From contig NZ_JAMQHN010000164.1 of the NCBI RefSeq assembly GCF_025993755.1, positions 1 through 39,124 of the forward strand: DNA of 39,124 bases. Direction: 5' to 3'. How positions within the stretch are numbered: position 1 is the stretch's first letter; each line of letters starts with the position of its first letter. The notes below the pieces were generated by a model, which did no database searches, was not told the DNA's origin, and saw nothing but the letters and a program-made list of their open reading frames with translations. Positions 20,099 to 28,101 of this stretch are shown here, piece by piece. A program made the translations under genes and the position numbers. This stretch comes from Thermomonas sp. GTDB taxonomy: Bacteria > Pseudomonadota > Gammaproteobacteria > Xanthomonadales > Xanthomonadaceae.

Positions 20099-20128
20099 CT
20101 GTATCTCCGTATGGAGAGCGATACAGCG
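20099..20128 (+). other. Hairpin enclosing the HNH endonuclease start codon
   Basis: GCTGTATCTCC (20099-20109) can pair with GGAGA plus ATACAGC (20114-20128), leaving a three-base bulge (GCG). The loop holds the ATG at 20111-20113. A TATAAG box (20093-20098) lies directly before it. The folded mRNA would hide the start codon, or the DNA arms may be a binding site. Confidence 0.4.
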
Positions 20129-20779
20129 CACGCGCATCGCGAGGGTGCGGAAACGGGAAACGCGGCTGGCGCTGCGGTCGGCGTCGCTTCCCTTTCCACC
20201 AGGACTCCCCCGACCTCCGGACTGCGGCTGCTTGGCCTGGATGCGCACGGTCGTGCGCTCGACTGGTTGAGCTGGCAAGACGCCACCTGCCTGTACGCGC
20301 GCGATGCCGTCGCCTGGACGCTCGGCGAACCCTGCCTGTCGATCCACGGCGGCATCAACCGCGACAGCGGCGCGCAGAGCCTGATCCGGCTCCACCCCAT
20401 CATCGCGGCACGCGGCCACGCCAGGCCCGCCGCCCTCGACCCGACGCCGGCGCTGACCAATCCGGCCCTGTTCGCCCGCGACCAGCACCTGTGCCTGTAC
20501 TGCGGGCGCGAATTCCACGGCAACACCTTGACCCGCGACCACGTCCTGCCGCTGTCCAGGGGGGGGCTCGACGTCTGGGAAAACGTGGTCAGCGCCTGCT
20601 TCCACTGCAATTCGCACAAAGGCAGCCGCACCCCGCAGCAGGCCGGCATGCCGCTGCTGGCGGTGCCCTATCGGCCGAGCTGGATCGAGCACCTGATCCT
20701 GTCCAACCGCAACATCCTGGCCGACCAGATGGCTTTCCTGAAGGCGCAACTGCCCAAAAACCGCGCGCACCATTTCTGA
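20111..20779 (+). CDS. HNH endonuclease family protein
   Basis: A 222-residue protein with a zinc-ribbon HNH domain in the middle: CLYCGREF (about 131-138), then TRDHVLPLSRGG with the catalytic His, WENVV with the conserved Asn, and CFHCN closing the zinc site. This is the standalone HNH type found next to housekeeping genes in many proteobacteria, not clearly a restriction enzyme or homing nuclease; no methylase or phage gene is near. The first 35 residues are low in conservation, so a later start is possible, but no better ATG or GTG is seen. Confidence 0.85.
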   Translation: MESDTAHAHREGAETGNAAGAAVGVASLSTRTPPTSGLRLLGLDAHGRALDWLSWQDATCLYARDAVAWTLGEPCLSIHGGINRDSGAQSLIRLHPIIAARGHARPAALDPTPALTNPALFARDQHLCLYCGREFHGNTLTRDHVLPLSRGGLDVWENVVSACFHCNSHKGSRTPQQAGMPLLAVPYRPSWIEHLILSNRNILADQMAFLKAQLPKNRAHHF

Positions 20780-20823
20780 ACCGGCGCAACGGCCACGCAA
20801 CGGACGGCGGACACGGTCCACGC

Positions 20824-20853
20824 TTACCGCATCCTGCCGCGATCGGGTATCAT
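20824..20853 (+). promoter_or_regulatory. Possible promoter for the 20950 gene
   Basis: TTACCG (20824-20829) and TATCAT (20848-20853), 18 bases apart, would start transcription about 90 bases before the ATG at 20950. The match is fair at both boxes. Confidence 0.3.
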
Positions 20854-20949
20854 TCGACGCTCGCGACGCCGCACACCGGCGCGCGCTCGGGCGTCTGCGA
20901 TCGCAGCCATGTGGCACTGGCGACCCGCTTCGACAAGGGGACATCGATC

Positions 20950-22074
20950 ATGACACTGACGTTTGGCACGACCGGAATGGATCGAGCCACCGAGGAGGCG
21001 ATCCACGCCGCCTTCAAGGAAGCCAACGCCGCCAGCGGCAACCACTGGACCCTGATCGGCGACGACAGCGCAGAATACGTCGTGGTCGACATGGACAGCC
21101 TGTACGGCCCGATGAGCTGGCTGAAGCTGCACGGCCTCGGGCGCAAGGTCATCGGCCTGACCAAGGCCCAGCGCAGCAAGACGCCCTACCGACTGCCAAA
21201 ACCGATCACCGCCGGCGACCTGACCGTGCTGCTGAGCGAGATCGCCGGCGAAGAAACCTACGAGTCCGGTCTCGCGGGCACAAAGGCCGCGCAGCCCGCC
21301 TCCCCGCAGGCCGAGCCGGAAGCGGCGCCGGCGCCGGTCGAAACGCCCGAACCGGAAGCGGTATCGGTGTCCGAGATGGTCGAAACAGCGGCGACGGAAT
21401 CCCATTCGCAGCCAGAAGCCGCGGCCGCAGTCGCTCCGGAACAAAAGCCGGTGCCGGAGGCTCAACCCACCACCGCTCCCGAGCCTGCGGCATCGCAGGC
21501 ACCACGCACCCTGCGCGGATGGCTGGGCGCGCGCGGCGCCCGACGCGTGCGCATGACGGCCAAGGACGGCACCGTGATCCTGCTGGATACGCAGGCCGGC
21601 GTCTGGCACGGCCCGAAGGAACTCAAGGCCTGCACCCCCTGCTTCTCGGCCGAACCCGGCGAGGTCGAATCCGAGATCCTCGACGAAGCCGCGTGGAAAA
21701 CCGCCATTGCCGGACTTGAGCCATCCCAACCAATAATCCGGCTGCAATGGCTCGGCGGCCTGCTGTCCGGCAACCCCACCCACGGCGCGTTCCGGCTGCG
21801 CAAGTGGCCGCAGATCGAACGCGAATACCCGCGCCACTTCCGCATCGCCACGATCATGATGAAGAGCGCCGCCACCGCCGGCGAAATCGCCCAGGCCGCC
21901 GGCGTACCGGAAGAGGAAGTCCGCGACTTCATCAACGCCAGTCTGGCGACCGGTCATGCGGTCGGCGCCAAGGCCGACGCACAGCCGCTCGAACCGGCAT
22001 CGCCGCCTGCGGCTCCGGCGTCATCCCGCTCGGGCAGTGGCGTCGGCGGCCTGTTCGGACGCAAGCGCAAGTAA
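20950..22074 (+). CDS. Modular hypothetical protein with receiver-like N terminus and winged-helix-like C terminus
   Basis: A 374-residue protein in three parts. Residues 1-105 resemble a degenerate response-regulator receiver domain: VVVDMDSL at the phosphoacceptor strand and LPKPITAGDLTVLL with the Lys-Pro of the last strand, though the acidic pocket is incomplete. Residues 110-185 are an Ala/Pro/Glu-rich linker. Residues 190-345 form a second globular part whose end (MMKSAATAGEIAQAAGVPEEEV) looks like a helix-turn-helix. A Pro/Ala/Ser tail ends in a basic GRKRK. AAGGGG lies nine bases before the ATG. I do not recognise a named family; a regulatory role is an inference from domain appearance. 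Confidence 0.7.
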   Translation: MTLTFGTTGMDRATEEAIHAAFKEANAASGNHWTLIGDDSAEYVVVDMDSLYGPMSWLKLHGLGRKVIGLTKAQRSKTPYRLPKPITAGDLTVLLSEIAGEETYESGLAGTKAAQPASPQAEPEAAPAPVETPEPEAVSVSEMVETAATESHSQPEAAAAVAPEQKPVPEAQPTTAPEPAASQAPRTLRGWLGARGARRVRMTAKDGTVILLDTQAGVWHGPKELKACTPCFSAEPGEVESEILDEAAWKTAIAGLEPSQPIIRLQWLGGLLSGNPTHGAFRLRKWPQIEREYPRHFRIATIMMKSAATAGEIAQAAGVPEEEVRDFINASLATGHAVGAKADAQPLEPASPPAAPASSRSGSGVGGLFGRKRK

Positions 22075-22107
22075 TTCGCCCGGAAGCGGCTGCATCCGAT
22101 CGCAGGC

Positions 22108-22131
22108 AGTCCACGTCGAAGTCCACGTCGA
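22108..22131. repeat. Two tandem copies of a 12-base unit
   Basis: AGTCCACGTCGA occurs twice in direct succession in the convergent gap between the 20950 gene and rlmKL. The 9-base inverted pair CCGATCGCA (22096-22104) and TGCGATCGG (22160-22168) flanks it. No U-run is present. Confidence 0.5.
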
Positions 22132-22175
22132 GACACGCACGTTGCCGCCACGGCAGACATGCGATCGGTACGGCT

Positions 22176-24302
22176 TCAGCGCGTCATTCTCCACGCGCGA
22201 TGGATCTTCGGATTGCGCGCAAAATCCGGCGGGATGGTCGCCGCGCTGATGTCCTCGACCGCGGCGAACCCGGCCAGCGCCGCCTCGTCCAGCCTGAAGC
22301 GGCGGAAATTGTTGGAAAAATACAGCACGCCACCCGGCGCCAGCCGCGCCAGCGCCGCGCGCAGCAGGCGCACGTGGTCGCGCTGCACGTCGAAGTCGTC
22401 GGCGCGCTTGGAGTTGGAGAAGGTGGGCGGGTCGCAGAAGATCACGTCGTATTCGCCGCTGTCGGCTTCCAGCCATTTCAGCGCGTCGGCCTGGGCGATG
22501 CGGTGGCGGGTGCCGCCGATGCCGTTGCCGCGCAGGTTGTCGGCCAGCCATTCCAGGTAGGTCGCGGACAGGTCGATGCTGGTGGTCTGGGCCGCGCCCT
22601 GTGCGGCCGCCTGCACGGTGGCCGCGCCGGTGTAGCAGAACAGGTTGAGGAAGCGCTTGCCGCGGGCTTCCAGCGCCATCCGCGCGCGCAGCGGGCGATG
22701 ATCGAGGAACAGCCCGGTGTCGAGGTAATCGAACAGGTTGACGCGCAGCCTGGCGGCGCCTTCCTCGACGGTGATGAATTCGCCGCGATGGTCGAAGCGT
22801 CCGTACTTGCTGCCGCCCTTGCCGGTGCTGCGGGTCTTCACCGCCACCTTCTCGCGCGGCAACTGGAACACCTCGCGCACCGCCAGCAGCAGGTCGCTCA
22901 GGCGCTTGCGGGTGGTGGCTTCCGGGATCTCGGCCGGCGCGGCGTATTCCTGCACGTGCAGCCAGACATCGCCGTCCTGCGTGGTGTACACGTCCACCGC
23001 GCAGGCGTATTCGGGGATGTCGGCGTCGTAGGCGCGGAAGCAGGTGACCTGTTCCTGCTGGCGCCAGCGCGCCAGCCTGTCGAGGTTCTTGCGCAGGCGG
23101 TTGGCGACCATCTGCGCGCCGTCCGGCAGCGCGCGCCTGTCCGCGCCCTCGCGCGGCGGCGGCGCGATCGGGTCCACCACAATCAGGCTGCATTCGATGG
23201 CACCATTGAAGATCGGGTAGCGCTTCTTCGCGCGCAACCCGGTGGCGTGCGCCAGCTCGGGGTCGCCGCACAGCAGGGCGGCGCGCCATTGCGGCGTCGC
23301 GCGCTTCAGGGCATCGCCCAGGGCGCGGTACAGGTCGCGATCGGCCGCCAGCCGCGCGTCATACGGGGGGTTGCAGACCACCGTGCCGCGCGCCGCGGCT
23401 TGCGCCGGCAGCGTGGCCACGTCGCACACCGCAAGGTCGATCGCTTCCAGCACGCCGGCACGCTCGGCGTTCTCGCGCGCCGCGCGGATCGCGTGCGGGT
23501 CGAGATCGCTGCCGTGGAGGCACGGCCGCAGCGCCGCCAGCCCGCGCTGCGCGCGCGCCTGCGCCTCGTCCACCCGCGCCTGCCACGCCGCCGCATCGAA
23601 TCCCGGCCAGCGCGTGGGCGGCAGTCTGGCATGGCGCAGCAGGCCCGGAGCGACGTCGGCCGCCATCAGCGCGCCCTCGATCAGCAAGGTGCCGCTGCCG
23701 CACATCGGGTCGAGCAGGTCACCGCCGTTGGCATGGATCCTGGGCCAGTCGGCGCGCAGCAGCACCGCGGCGGCCACGGTTTCCTTCAGCGGCGCCAGGC
23801 CTTGCACCCTGCGCCAGCCGCGCCGGTGCATCGGCCCGCCCGACAGGTCGATCGACAGAATCGCACGCCCCTTGCGCACCACCAGGCTGATGCGCACATC
23901 GGGCGCCTCCACGTCCACGTCGGGGCGCTGTCCGGTGCGGGCGCGCAGGGTATCGACGATGGCGTCCTTGACCCGCTGCGCGGCGTAGCGCGCGTGGGTC
24001 AGCGCATCACCGGAGACATGCGCGTCAATCGCGATGCTGTGCATCGGCCCGACGTGGGCGGTCCAATCCACGGCCAAGCAGCCGTCGTACAGCGCGTGCT
24101 CGTCGGGACAATCGAACTCGGCAATCGGCCACAGCACCCGGCTGGCCAGATGCGACCACAGCACCGCGCGCTGCGCGTCCGGCAGCGTGCCTTCCACATT
24201 CACACCGGCCATGGTGGCGGTGGCCTTCGCGCAGCCCAGAGCCACCAGCTCGTCGGCCAGCAGGTATTCCAGGCCCTTGCCGCAGGATGCGAAAAACTTC
24301 AC
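22176..24302 (-). CDS. rlmKL: Bifunctional 23S rRNA (guanine-N2/N7)-methyltransferase RlmKL
   Basis: A 708-residue fused enzyme that makes m2G2445 and m7G2069 in 23S rRNA. A THUMP region (about 45-155) precedes the RlmL methylase with DPMCGSGT (198-205) and the catalytic NPPY (311-314). The RlmK methylase follows, with [13 protein letters not shown] (551-563) binding AdoMet and CDPPTFSNS (623-631). The length matches the E. coli fused form. The start is a GTG at 24302 giving [12 protein letters not shown], which fits the family N terminus, with a G-rich ribosome site about ten bases before it. It runs in the same direction as the hydrolase at 24346-24873, 43 bases apart. Confidence 0.95.
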   Translation of the reverse strand: MKFFASCGKGLEYLLADELVALGCAKATATMAGVNVEGTLPDAQRAVLWSHLASRVLWPIAEFDCPDEHALYDGCLAVDWTAHVGPMHSIAIDAHVSGDALTHARYAAQRVKDAIVDTLRARTGQRPDVDVEAPDVRISLVVRKGRAILSIDLSGGPMHRRGWRRVQGLAPLKETVAAAVLLRADWPRIHANGGDLLDPMCGSGTLLIEGALMAADVAPGLLRHARLPPTRWPGFDAAAWQARVDEAQARAQRGLAALRPCLHGSDLDPHAIRAARENAERAGVLEAIDLAVCDVATLPAQAAARGTVVCNPPYDARLAADRDLYRALGDALKRATPQWRAALLCGDPELAHATGLRAKKRYPIFNGAIECSLIVVDPIAPPPREGADRRALPDGAQMVANRLRKNLDRLARWRQQEQVTCFRAYDADIPEYACAVDVYTTQDGDVWLHVQEYAAPAEIPEATTRKRLSDLLLAVREVFQLPREKVAVKTRSTGKGGSKYGRFDHRGEFITVEEGAARLRVNLFDYLDTGLFLDHRPLRARMALEARGKRFLNLFCYTGAATVQAAAQGAAQTTSIDLSATYLEWLADNLRGNGIGGTRHRIAQADALKWLEADSGEYDVIFCDPPTFSNSKRADDFDVQRDHVRLLRAALARLAPGGVLYFSNNFRRFRLDEAALAGFAAVEDISAATIPPDFARNPKIHRAWRMTR

Positions 24303-24345
24303 GGCGCAATGCCCCCACTGTGCCTGCGAATGCGCGGCGTCGGCA

Positions 24346-24873
24346 TCAGGTCAGTTCCGCCAGCAACGCCGCAAACGCCTCGGCACTGGCCTGCACGTGG
24401 TCGGACAGTCGGTGCGCGTCGTCCACCAGCAGCAGGCGTGCATTGCGCGCGGCCGCCCAGTCCACCACCGCCTGGGCGGGGCAAAGCTCGTCGCGCCAGC
24501 CGTGGACGATGGAAACCGGCACCCGGCTCGCCGGCATCGGCGGCTGCACGCTGGCGCCCAGCGGCGGCGCCATGAAAAACAGGCCCGCCACTGGCACCTG
24601 CAGCGAGACGTGGCCGCTGATGTAGGCGCCCAGACTCGACCCGGCCAGCACCAGCGGCCCACGCGCGGCGGCGGCATTGGCCAGTCCCAGCAGGCGCGCG
24701 ACCCGCCCCTGCACGTCGCCGTGCGGACCGTGCTCACGCTGGCCATCGAGATCGGTGTAGTCCGGCCGCTCGTGGCTCCAGCCCAGGCGCGCGGCCACGT
24801 CAGCCAGCGCCGTCACCTTGGCGGCATCCGGGCCGCTTTCGAAACCATGGGAAAGAATGCAGTGACCTTTCAT
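24346..24873 (-). CDS. Small alpha/beta hydrolase
   Basis: A 175-residue minimal alpha/beta hydrolase without signal peptide. The nucleophile elbow GSSLG (78-82) contains Ser80; HGWRDELCP (124-132) gives acid Asp128; DDAHRL (151-156) gives His154. The N terminus, ILSHGFESG, forms the oxyanion region. The arrangement recalls the YqiA/KANL3-like small esterases. It lies upstream of rlmKL and is probably co-transcribed. Substrate unknown. Its ATG is 23 bases from the GTG of the divergent amidase. Confidence 0.83.
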   Translation of the reverse strand: MKGHCILSHGFESGPDAAKVTALADVAARLGWSHERPDYTDLDGQREHGPHGDVQGRVARLLGLANAAAARGPLVLAGSSLGAYISGHVSLQVPVAGLFFMAPPLGASVQPPMPASRVPVSIVHGWRDELCPAQAVVDWAAARNARLLLVDDAHRLSDHVQASAEAFAALLAELT

Positions 24874-24879
24874 GCATGA

Positions 24880-24889
24880 ATGCTAGCAT
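24880..24889. promoter_or_regulatory. Palindromic -10 box shared by two divergent leaderless genes
   Basis: ATGCTAGCAT is a perfect palindrome containing TAGCAT, a TAnnnT -10 hexamer, on both strands. Exactly six bases separate it from the hydrolase ATG (24873) on the left and from the amidase GTG (24896) on the right. Transcription would begin at or next to each start codon. Start sites are inferred from spacing only. Confidence 0.45.
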
Positions 24890-24895
24890 CGGCGC

Positions 24896-25450
24896 GTGCC
24901 GACGCCCGTCATCCACCCGCATCTTCTGCCCTACGTCGGTGCGCTTGCCGCGCGCGAACCCGACGCCATCGACACGGTCGTCGTCCACTGCACCGAACTG
25001 CCGGATCTCTCGACGGCGCGCGAATACGGTGAACGCATCCTCTACCCCTCCGGCACCGGCAACAGCGGCCATTTCTACATCGACCGCGACGGGCGCATCG
25101 AGCAGTACGTCCCGCTGGAGCGCATCGCCCACCACGTCCACGGCTGGAATGCGCGCAGCCTCGGCATCGAGCTGGTCAACGCCGGCCGCTTCCCGCACTG
25201 GCTGGATTCGCGCCATCAGGCGATGGACGAGGCTTATCCCGACGCACAGATCGCTGCGCTGATCGCGCTGTTGCTCTGGCTGCGCATCGAGGTGCCGACG
25301 CTGACGCAAATCGCAGGCCATGAGGATCTGGACCCGGAGGAAGTGGCAGCCTGCGACGATCCCGCCGTGAATGTGCGCCGCAAGCGCGATCCGGGGCCGC
25401 TGTTTCCGTGGGGCGCGGTGCTGGCGGCGGTACCGCTGTCGCGCCTGTAG
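24896..25450 (+). CDS. N-acetylmuramoyl-L-alanine amidase (AmpD-like, amidase_2)
   Basis: A 184-residue amidase_2 domain, which splits the bond between N-acetylmuramic acid and L-alanine in peptidoglycan fragments. Zinc ligands by alignment with AmpD are His31 (VVVHCTE), His142 (GHEDLDP) and Asp165 (KRDPGPLF), with Lys163 close by in the usual place. HGWNARSLGIELVN (82-95) is the conserved core. No signal peptide is visible, so cytoplasmic recycling is likely, as for AmpD, although this is a second type and not certainly AmpD itself. The start is GTG at 24896, with no ribosome site, in line with a leaderless mRNA. Confidence 0.88.
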   Translation: MPTPVIHPHLLPYVGALAAREPDAIDTVVVHCTELPDLSTAREYGERILYPSGTGNSGHFYIDRDGRIEQYVPLERIAHHVHGWNARSLGIELVNAGRFPHWLDSRHQAMDEAYPDAQIAALIALLLWLRIEVPTLTQIAGHEDLDPEEVAACDDPAVNVRRKRDPGPLFPWGAVLAAVPLSRL

Positions 25451-25485
25451 CGCGGTTCGGCACTCTCTGATTCCAAAAGCAATTG

Positions 25486-25603
25486 GACGCGGATAAACGC
25501 GGAACAAGCGGATTTTTCAAAAAGGATTGATCCGATTTTTCCGCGTTCATCCGCGTTCATCCGCGTTCATCCGCGTTCATCCGCGTTCATCCGCGTCAAA
25601 AAC
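25486..25603 (+). repeat. Tandem 10-base repeat with inverted partner arms
   Basis: Five exact head-to-tail copies of CCGCGTTCAT fill 25541-25590, followed by the partial unit CCGCGTCAAAAAC. Upstream, GACGCGGATAAACGCGGA (25486-25503) is an inverted, slightly diverged pair of the same unit, so the transcript could fold into a long hairpin across GCGGATTTTTC…GATCCGATTTTTCCGC. The short copy behind sufS (7352-7388) shows it is dispersed. The unit is too short and lacks spacers for CRISPR. Confidence 0.85.
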
Positions 25604-25633
25604 AAGATCAACCCGCCCCACCTAGCAACACCC

Positions 25634-25663
25634 CAGACCTGGTCCGCACGCGACCTCTATAAT
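25634..25663 (+). promoter_or_regulatory. tesB promoter with perfect TATAAT
   Basis: TATAAT at 25658-25663 is a consensus -10; CAGACC at 25634-25639, 18 bases before it, is a weak -35. The tesB ATG begins seven bases after the -10, where transcription should start, so the mRNA is probably leaderless; no ribosome site is present. Confidence 0.6.
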
Positions 25664-25670
25664 TCGCGGC

Positions 25671-26546
25671 ATGAGCGCCCCCGTTTCCGAATTGATCGAG
25701 CTGCTGTCGCTGGAGCGGCTGGAAGATGACCTGTTCCGCGGCCAGAGCCGCGACATCGGCACCAAGTACGTGTTCGGCGGGCAGGTGCTCGGGCAGGCGC
25801 TGTCGGCCGCCCAAGCCACGCTGTCGCAGCCGCGCGACGCGCATTCGCTGCACGCCTACTTCCTGCGCGCCGGCAACATCGAGGCCCCGATCGTCTACAA
25901 CGTCGATCGCACCCGCGACGGCGGCAGCTTCTCGGTGCGGCGCGTGACGGCGATCCAGCACGGCAAGGTGATCTTCTTCTGCGCCGCCTCGTTCCAGGAC
26001 CGCGAGGACGGCTCCGAGCACCAGCTGTCGATGCCCGAGGTGCCCAAGCCCGAGGATCTCGAACCTTCGCCGGCCATTCCGCCGGAAAAACTGGCCCTGT
26101 TGCCGATCAAGGTGCAGCGCTGGCTGGACCGCACCGGCCCGTTCGAATTCCGCCACGTCTATCCGCGCGACGAGCTCAACCCGCCCAAGCGTCCACCGTT
26201 CCAGCAGGTCTGGTTCCGGCTGTCGGCGCCGGTCGGCGATGCACCGGAGCTGCACCGCGCCCTGCTCGCCTACGCCAGCGACTTCCACCTGCTCGGCACC
26301 GCCACCTTCCCGCACGGCATCAGCTACTACCAGCCGAACGTGCTGATGGCCTCGCTCGACCATGCGCTGTGGTTCCACCGCCCGTTCCGCGCCGACGACT
26401 GGCTGCTGTATTCGATCGACAGTCCCAGCGCGCAGTCCTCGCGCGGGCTGGCGCGCGGGCAGGTCTTCGACCGCGGTGGGCGTCTGGTGGCCAGCAGCGC
26501 CCAGGAAGGCCTGATCCGCGTGCTTCCCGACGGAACGAAGGCGTGA
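25671..26546 (+). CDS. tesB: Acyl-CoA thioesterase II (TesB)
   Basis: A 291-residue double hot-dog thioesterase, which hydrolyses acyl-CoA to free fatty acid and CoA in the cytoplasm. Length and register match E. coli TesB: Asp204 (YASDFHLL) and Gln278 (SSAQEG) fall at the same numbers as the known active site, and Ser228 (MASLDHALWFHRPF) replaces its Thr228. The downstream gene begins within its last four bases (GTGA), so they are coupled. Confidence 0.95.
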   Translation: MSAPVSELIELLSLERLEDDLFRGQSRDIGTKYVFGGQVLGQALSAAQATLSQPRDAHSLHAYFLRAGNIEAPIVYNVDRTRDGGSFSVRRVTAIQHGKVIFFCAASFQDREDGSEHQLSMPEVPKPEDLEPSPAIPPEKLALLPIKVQRWLDRTGPFEFRHVYPRDELNPPKRPPFQQVWFRLSAPVGDAPELHRALLAYASDFHLLGTATFPHGISYYQPNVLMASLDHALWFHRPFRADDWLLYSIDSPSAQSSRGLARGQVFDRGGRLVASSAQEGLIRVLPDGTKA

Positions 26547-27355
26547 GGCAGGTCTTTCGCAGCCAGCGGCTGGAAAACGTCGAGGCCGCCGCCGAGCTGA
26601 TGCGGAAGGAGGGGATCGAGGTCAAGATCGCCAACGGGCGTTCCTGGCGCGGCCACCGGCGCGGCAATTTCAGCTACGACCTGCGCAAGGCCCGCGATCC
26701 GGAATCCCTGCCGACGCTGTGGATCGTCAACGCCGACGACCAGCCGCGCGCGCGCCAGATCCTGCGCGAATTGGGCCTGCTGGAATCCACCCGCGACGGC
26801 AATCCCGACGCGATTTCAAATGCCCGATTCGAGTTCTCCCCGGGATCGGGCGCCAACACGCCGGGACGCAAGCGCATGCGTCTGGTGCTGCTTGCGTTGA
26901 TCGGCATCACCATCGCCCTGATCGTGTTCCTGCCGCGCCACAAGCCCGCGCCGACATCCACGGTGGCTTCAGCGCCATCGCGCACCACTGCGCCATCGGC
27001 GATCCCGGAAGTTCTCACCGAAACCGCGGTATTCCGGATGGACATGCCCAAGGCGCTGGCGGCGACGCTGATCGAAGTCGCCGCCACCCGGCAGGACGTC
27101 AAGGAAACCTGCGTGCTGATCGACGGCAAGAACCCCGCCGCCGAGATCGTGCAGCAAGCCGCCGCGCTGGGCGTCAGCGTCCAGCCCGCGTCCGCCTGCA
27201 CCGATCCGCACGCGTTGCGGGTCGAAATCCACGACTACATGACCGATGGCAGCGGCGAGGGCGATGTCCAGCTGAAAACCGGCGCGACCTCGGCGCAAAC
27301 CCTGCGGGTCCGGCGCGACGGCACTCACTGGAGCGTGGTGCAGGAAACGCGTTGA
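26543..27355 (+). CDS. Single-pass membrane protein ('pathogenicity-like' type)
   Basis: A 270-residue protein starting at a GTG overlapping the tesB stop. Residues 1-80 form a small alpha/beta domain (MRQVFRSQRLENVEAAAELM, then LPTLWIVNADDQPRARQIL) similar to the DUF2007-like 'signal transducing' domain. After a linker, one membrane helix (112-130, RLVLLALIGITIALIVFL) and a Pro/Ser/Thr stretch lead to a periplasmic C-terminal domain (about 155-270) with two Cys, Cys at ETCVLI and SACTDP, that may form a disulfide. Proteins of this layout are labelled pathogenicity-like in xanthomonads; no function is proven. Confidence 0.72.
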   Translation: MRQVFRSQRLENVEAAAELMRKEGIEVKIANGRSWRGHRRGNFSYDLRKARDPESLPTLWIVNADDQPRARQILRELGLLESTRDGNPDAISNARFEFSPGSGANTPGRKRMRLVLLALIGITIALIVFLPRHKPAPTSTVASAPSRTTAPSAIPEVLTETAVFRMDMPKALAATLIEVAATRQDVKETCVLIDGKNPAAEIVQQAAALGVSVQPASACTDPHALRVEIHDYMTDGSGEGDVQLKTGATSAQTLRVRRDGTHWSVVQETR

Positions 27356-27417
27356 AGCATTGCGGATCCAGGCTTCGCACGCACCCTCCATTCCAAGGCA
27401 ACGCCGAACGATCCGTC

Positions 27418-27463
27418 CCGGATTCATCCGGCGATGCCGGACCCGGCACAAGGCCGGGCCCGG
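27418..27463. terminator. Pair of hairpins between convergent genes
   Basis: CCGGATTCATCCGG (27418-27431) forms a 5-bp stem with a 4-base loop. CCGGACCCGGC (27437-27447) pairs with GCCGGGCCCGG (27453-27463), ten of eleven bases, around ACAAG. They lie between the convergent membrane-protein and EF-hand genes and could end transcripts from both sides, though neither has a U-run. Confidence 0.45.
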
Positions 27464-27475
27464 ACGACGCCAAAT

Positions 27476-27991
27476 TCACTGTGCCGGTGTTTGCGCGGCG
27501 GGCGCCGTGCCGCCCATCCCGCCATGCTGGCCGTGCTGGCCGCGCTGTCCCATCATCGGACCGCAAGCTTCGTGCAGCTTCGAGAACTCGTCGCGGCTGA
27601 GCTGGCCGTCATGATTCGCATCGGCCTTGTCGAAGCAGGCCATGCGTTGCTGCTGCATGCGCGCCTGCATTTCCGGCGTCATTTCACGAGGCGCGTCGCC
27701 GCGACGGCCGGGGCGGTCGCCGCGCTGCTGCATGCGCCACGCCTTCATTTCGTCGGCGGACAGCTTGCCGTCCTTGTTGGCGTCGATCTGGTCGAAGCTG
27801 GCGGCCAGGCGCGGGAATTTCGACGCTTCATCCCGGGTGATCACGCCGTCGCCGTTGGCATCCATGCGCATGGCGTGCTCGGGGCGCTGGCCCGATGTGG
27901 CAGTTGCATTGCCAGTCGCGCTCTGGGCGAATGCGGTCGCCGAGAGGCCGGCGGAAGCGAGGACGAGGACAAGCAGGCGGGTCTTTTTCAT
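27476..27991 (-). CDS. Secreted EF-hand calcium-binding protein
   Basis: A 171-residue exported protein: signal peptide 1-22 (ending AFA-QS), then three canonical EF-hand loops, DANGDGVITRDE (44-55), DANKDGKLSADE (70-81) and DANHDGQLSRDE (124-135). A Met/Gln/Arg-rich stretch lies between the second and third loop where a further EF-hand could once have been. The C-terminal tail is Gly/His/Gln/Pro rich. GGAGGAGAT, six bases or so before the ATG at 27991, is a strong ribosome site and fixes the start. It should bind calcium in the periplasm; a target is unknown. Confidence 0.9.
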   Translation of the reverse strand: MKKTRLLVLVLASAGLSATAFAQSATGNATATSGQRPEHAMRMDANGDGVITRDEASKFPRLAASFDQIDANKDGKLSADEMKAWRMQQRGDRPGRRGDAPREMTPEMQARMQQQRMACFDKADANHDGQLSRDEFSKLHEACGPMMGQRGQHGQHGGMGGTAPAAQTPAQ

Positions 27992-28089
27992 GAACTGATC
28001 TCCTCCCGGAACCGTCCGGGGATGCCTTGATAACGCCCCGATCCGCGTGGCGTTGACGCCGCAACCCTGCCGGCGGCTGAACAAGCGGC

Positions 28090-28095
28090 TATGCT
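28090..28095 (+). promoter_or_regulatory. -10 box six bases before the bpt start
   Basis: TATGCT fits the TAnnnT -10 pattern and ends six bases before the ATG at 28102. No ribosome site lies between, which suggests a leaderless mRNA. Confidence 0.4.
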
Positions 28096-28101
28096 TGCGG
28101 C

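Noticed and set aside
20111-20779. Restriction-modification or homing endonuclease
   Set aside because: No methylase, intron, intein or phage gene is near; the neighbours are housekeeping genes.
21747-24575. 942-codon plus-strand open frame opposite rlmKL
   Set aside because: It lies across the convergent gap and antisense to the clear RlmKL frame; its composition is that of a GC shadow.
25541-25603. CRISPR-like array
   Set aside because: Repeat unit is only 10 bases with no spacers, and no cas gene is near.
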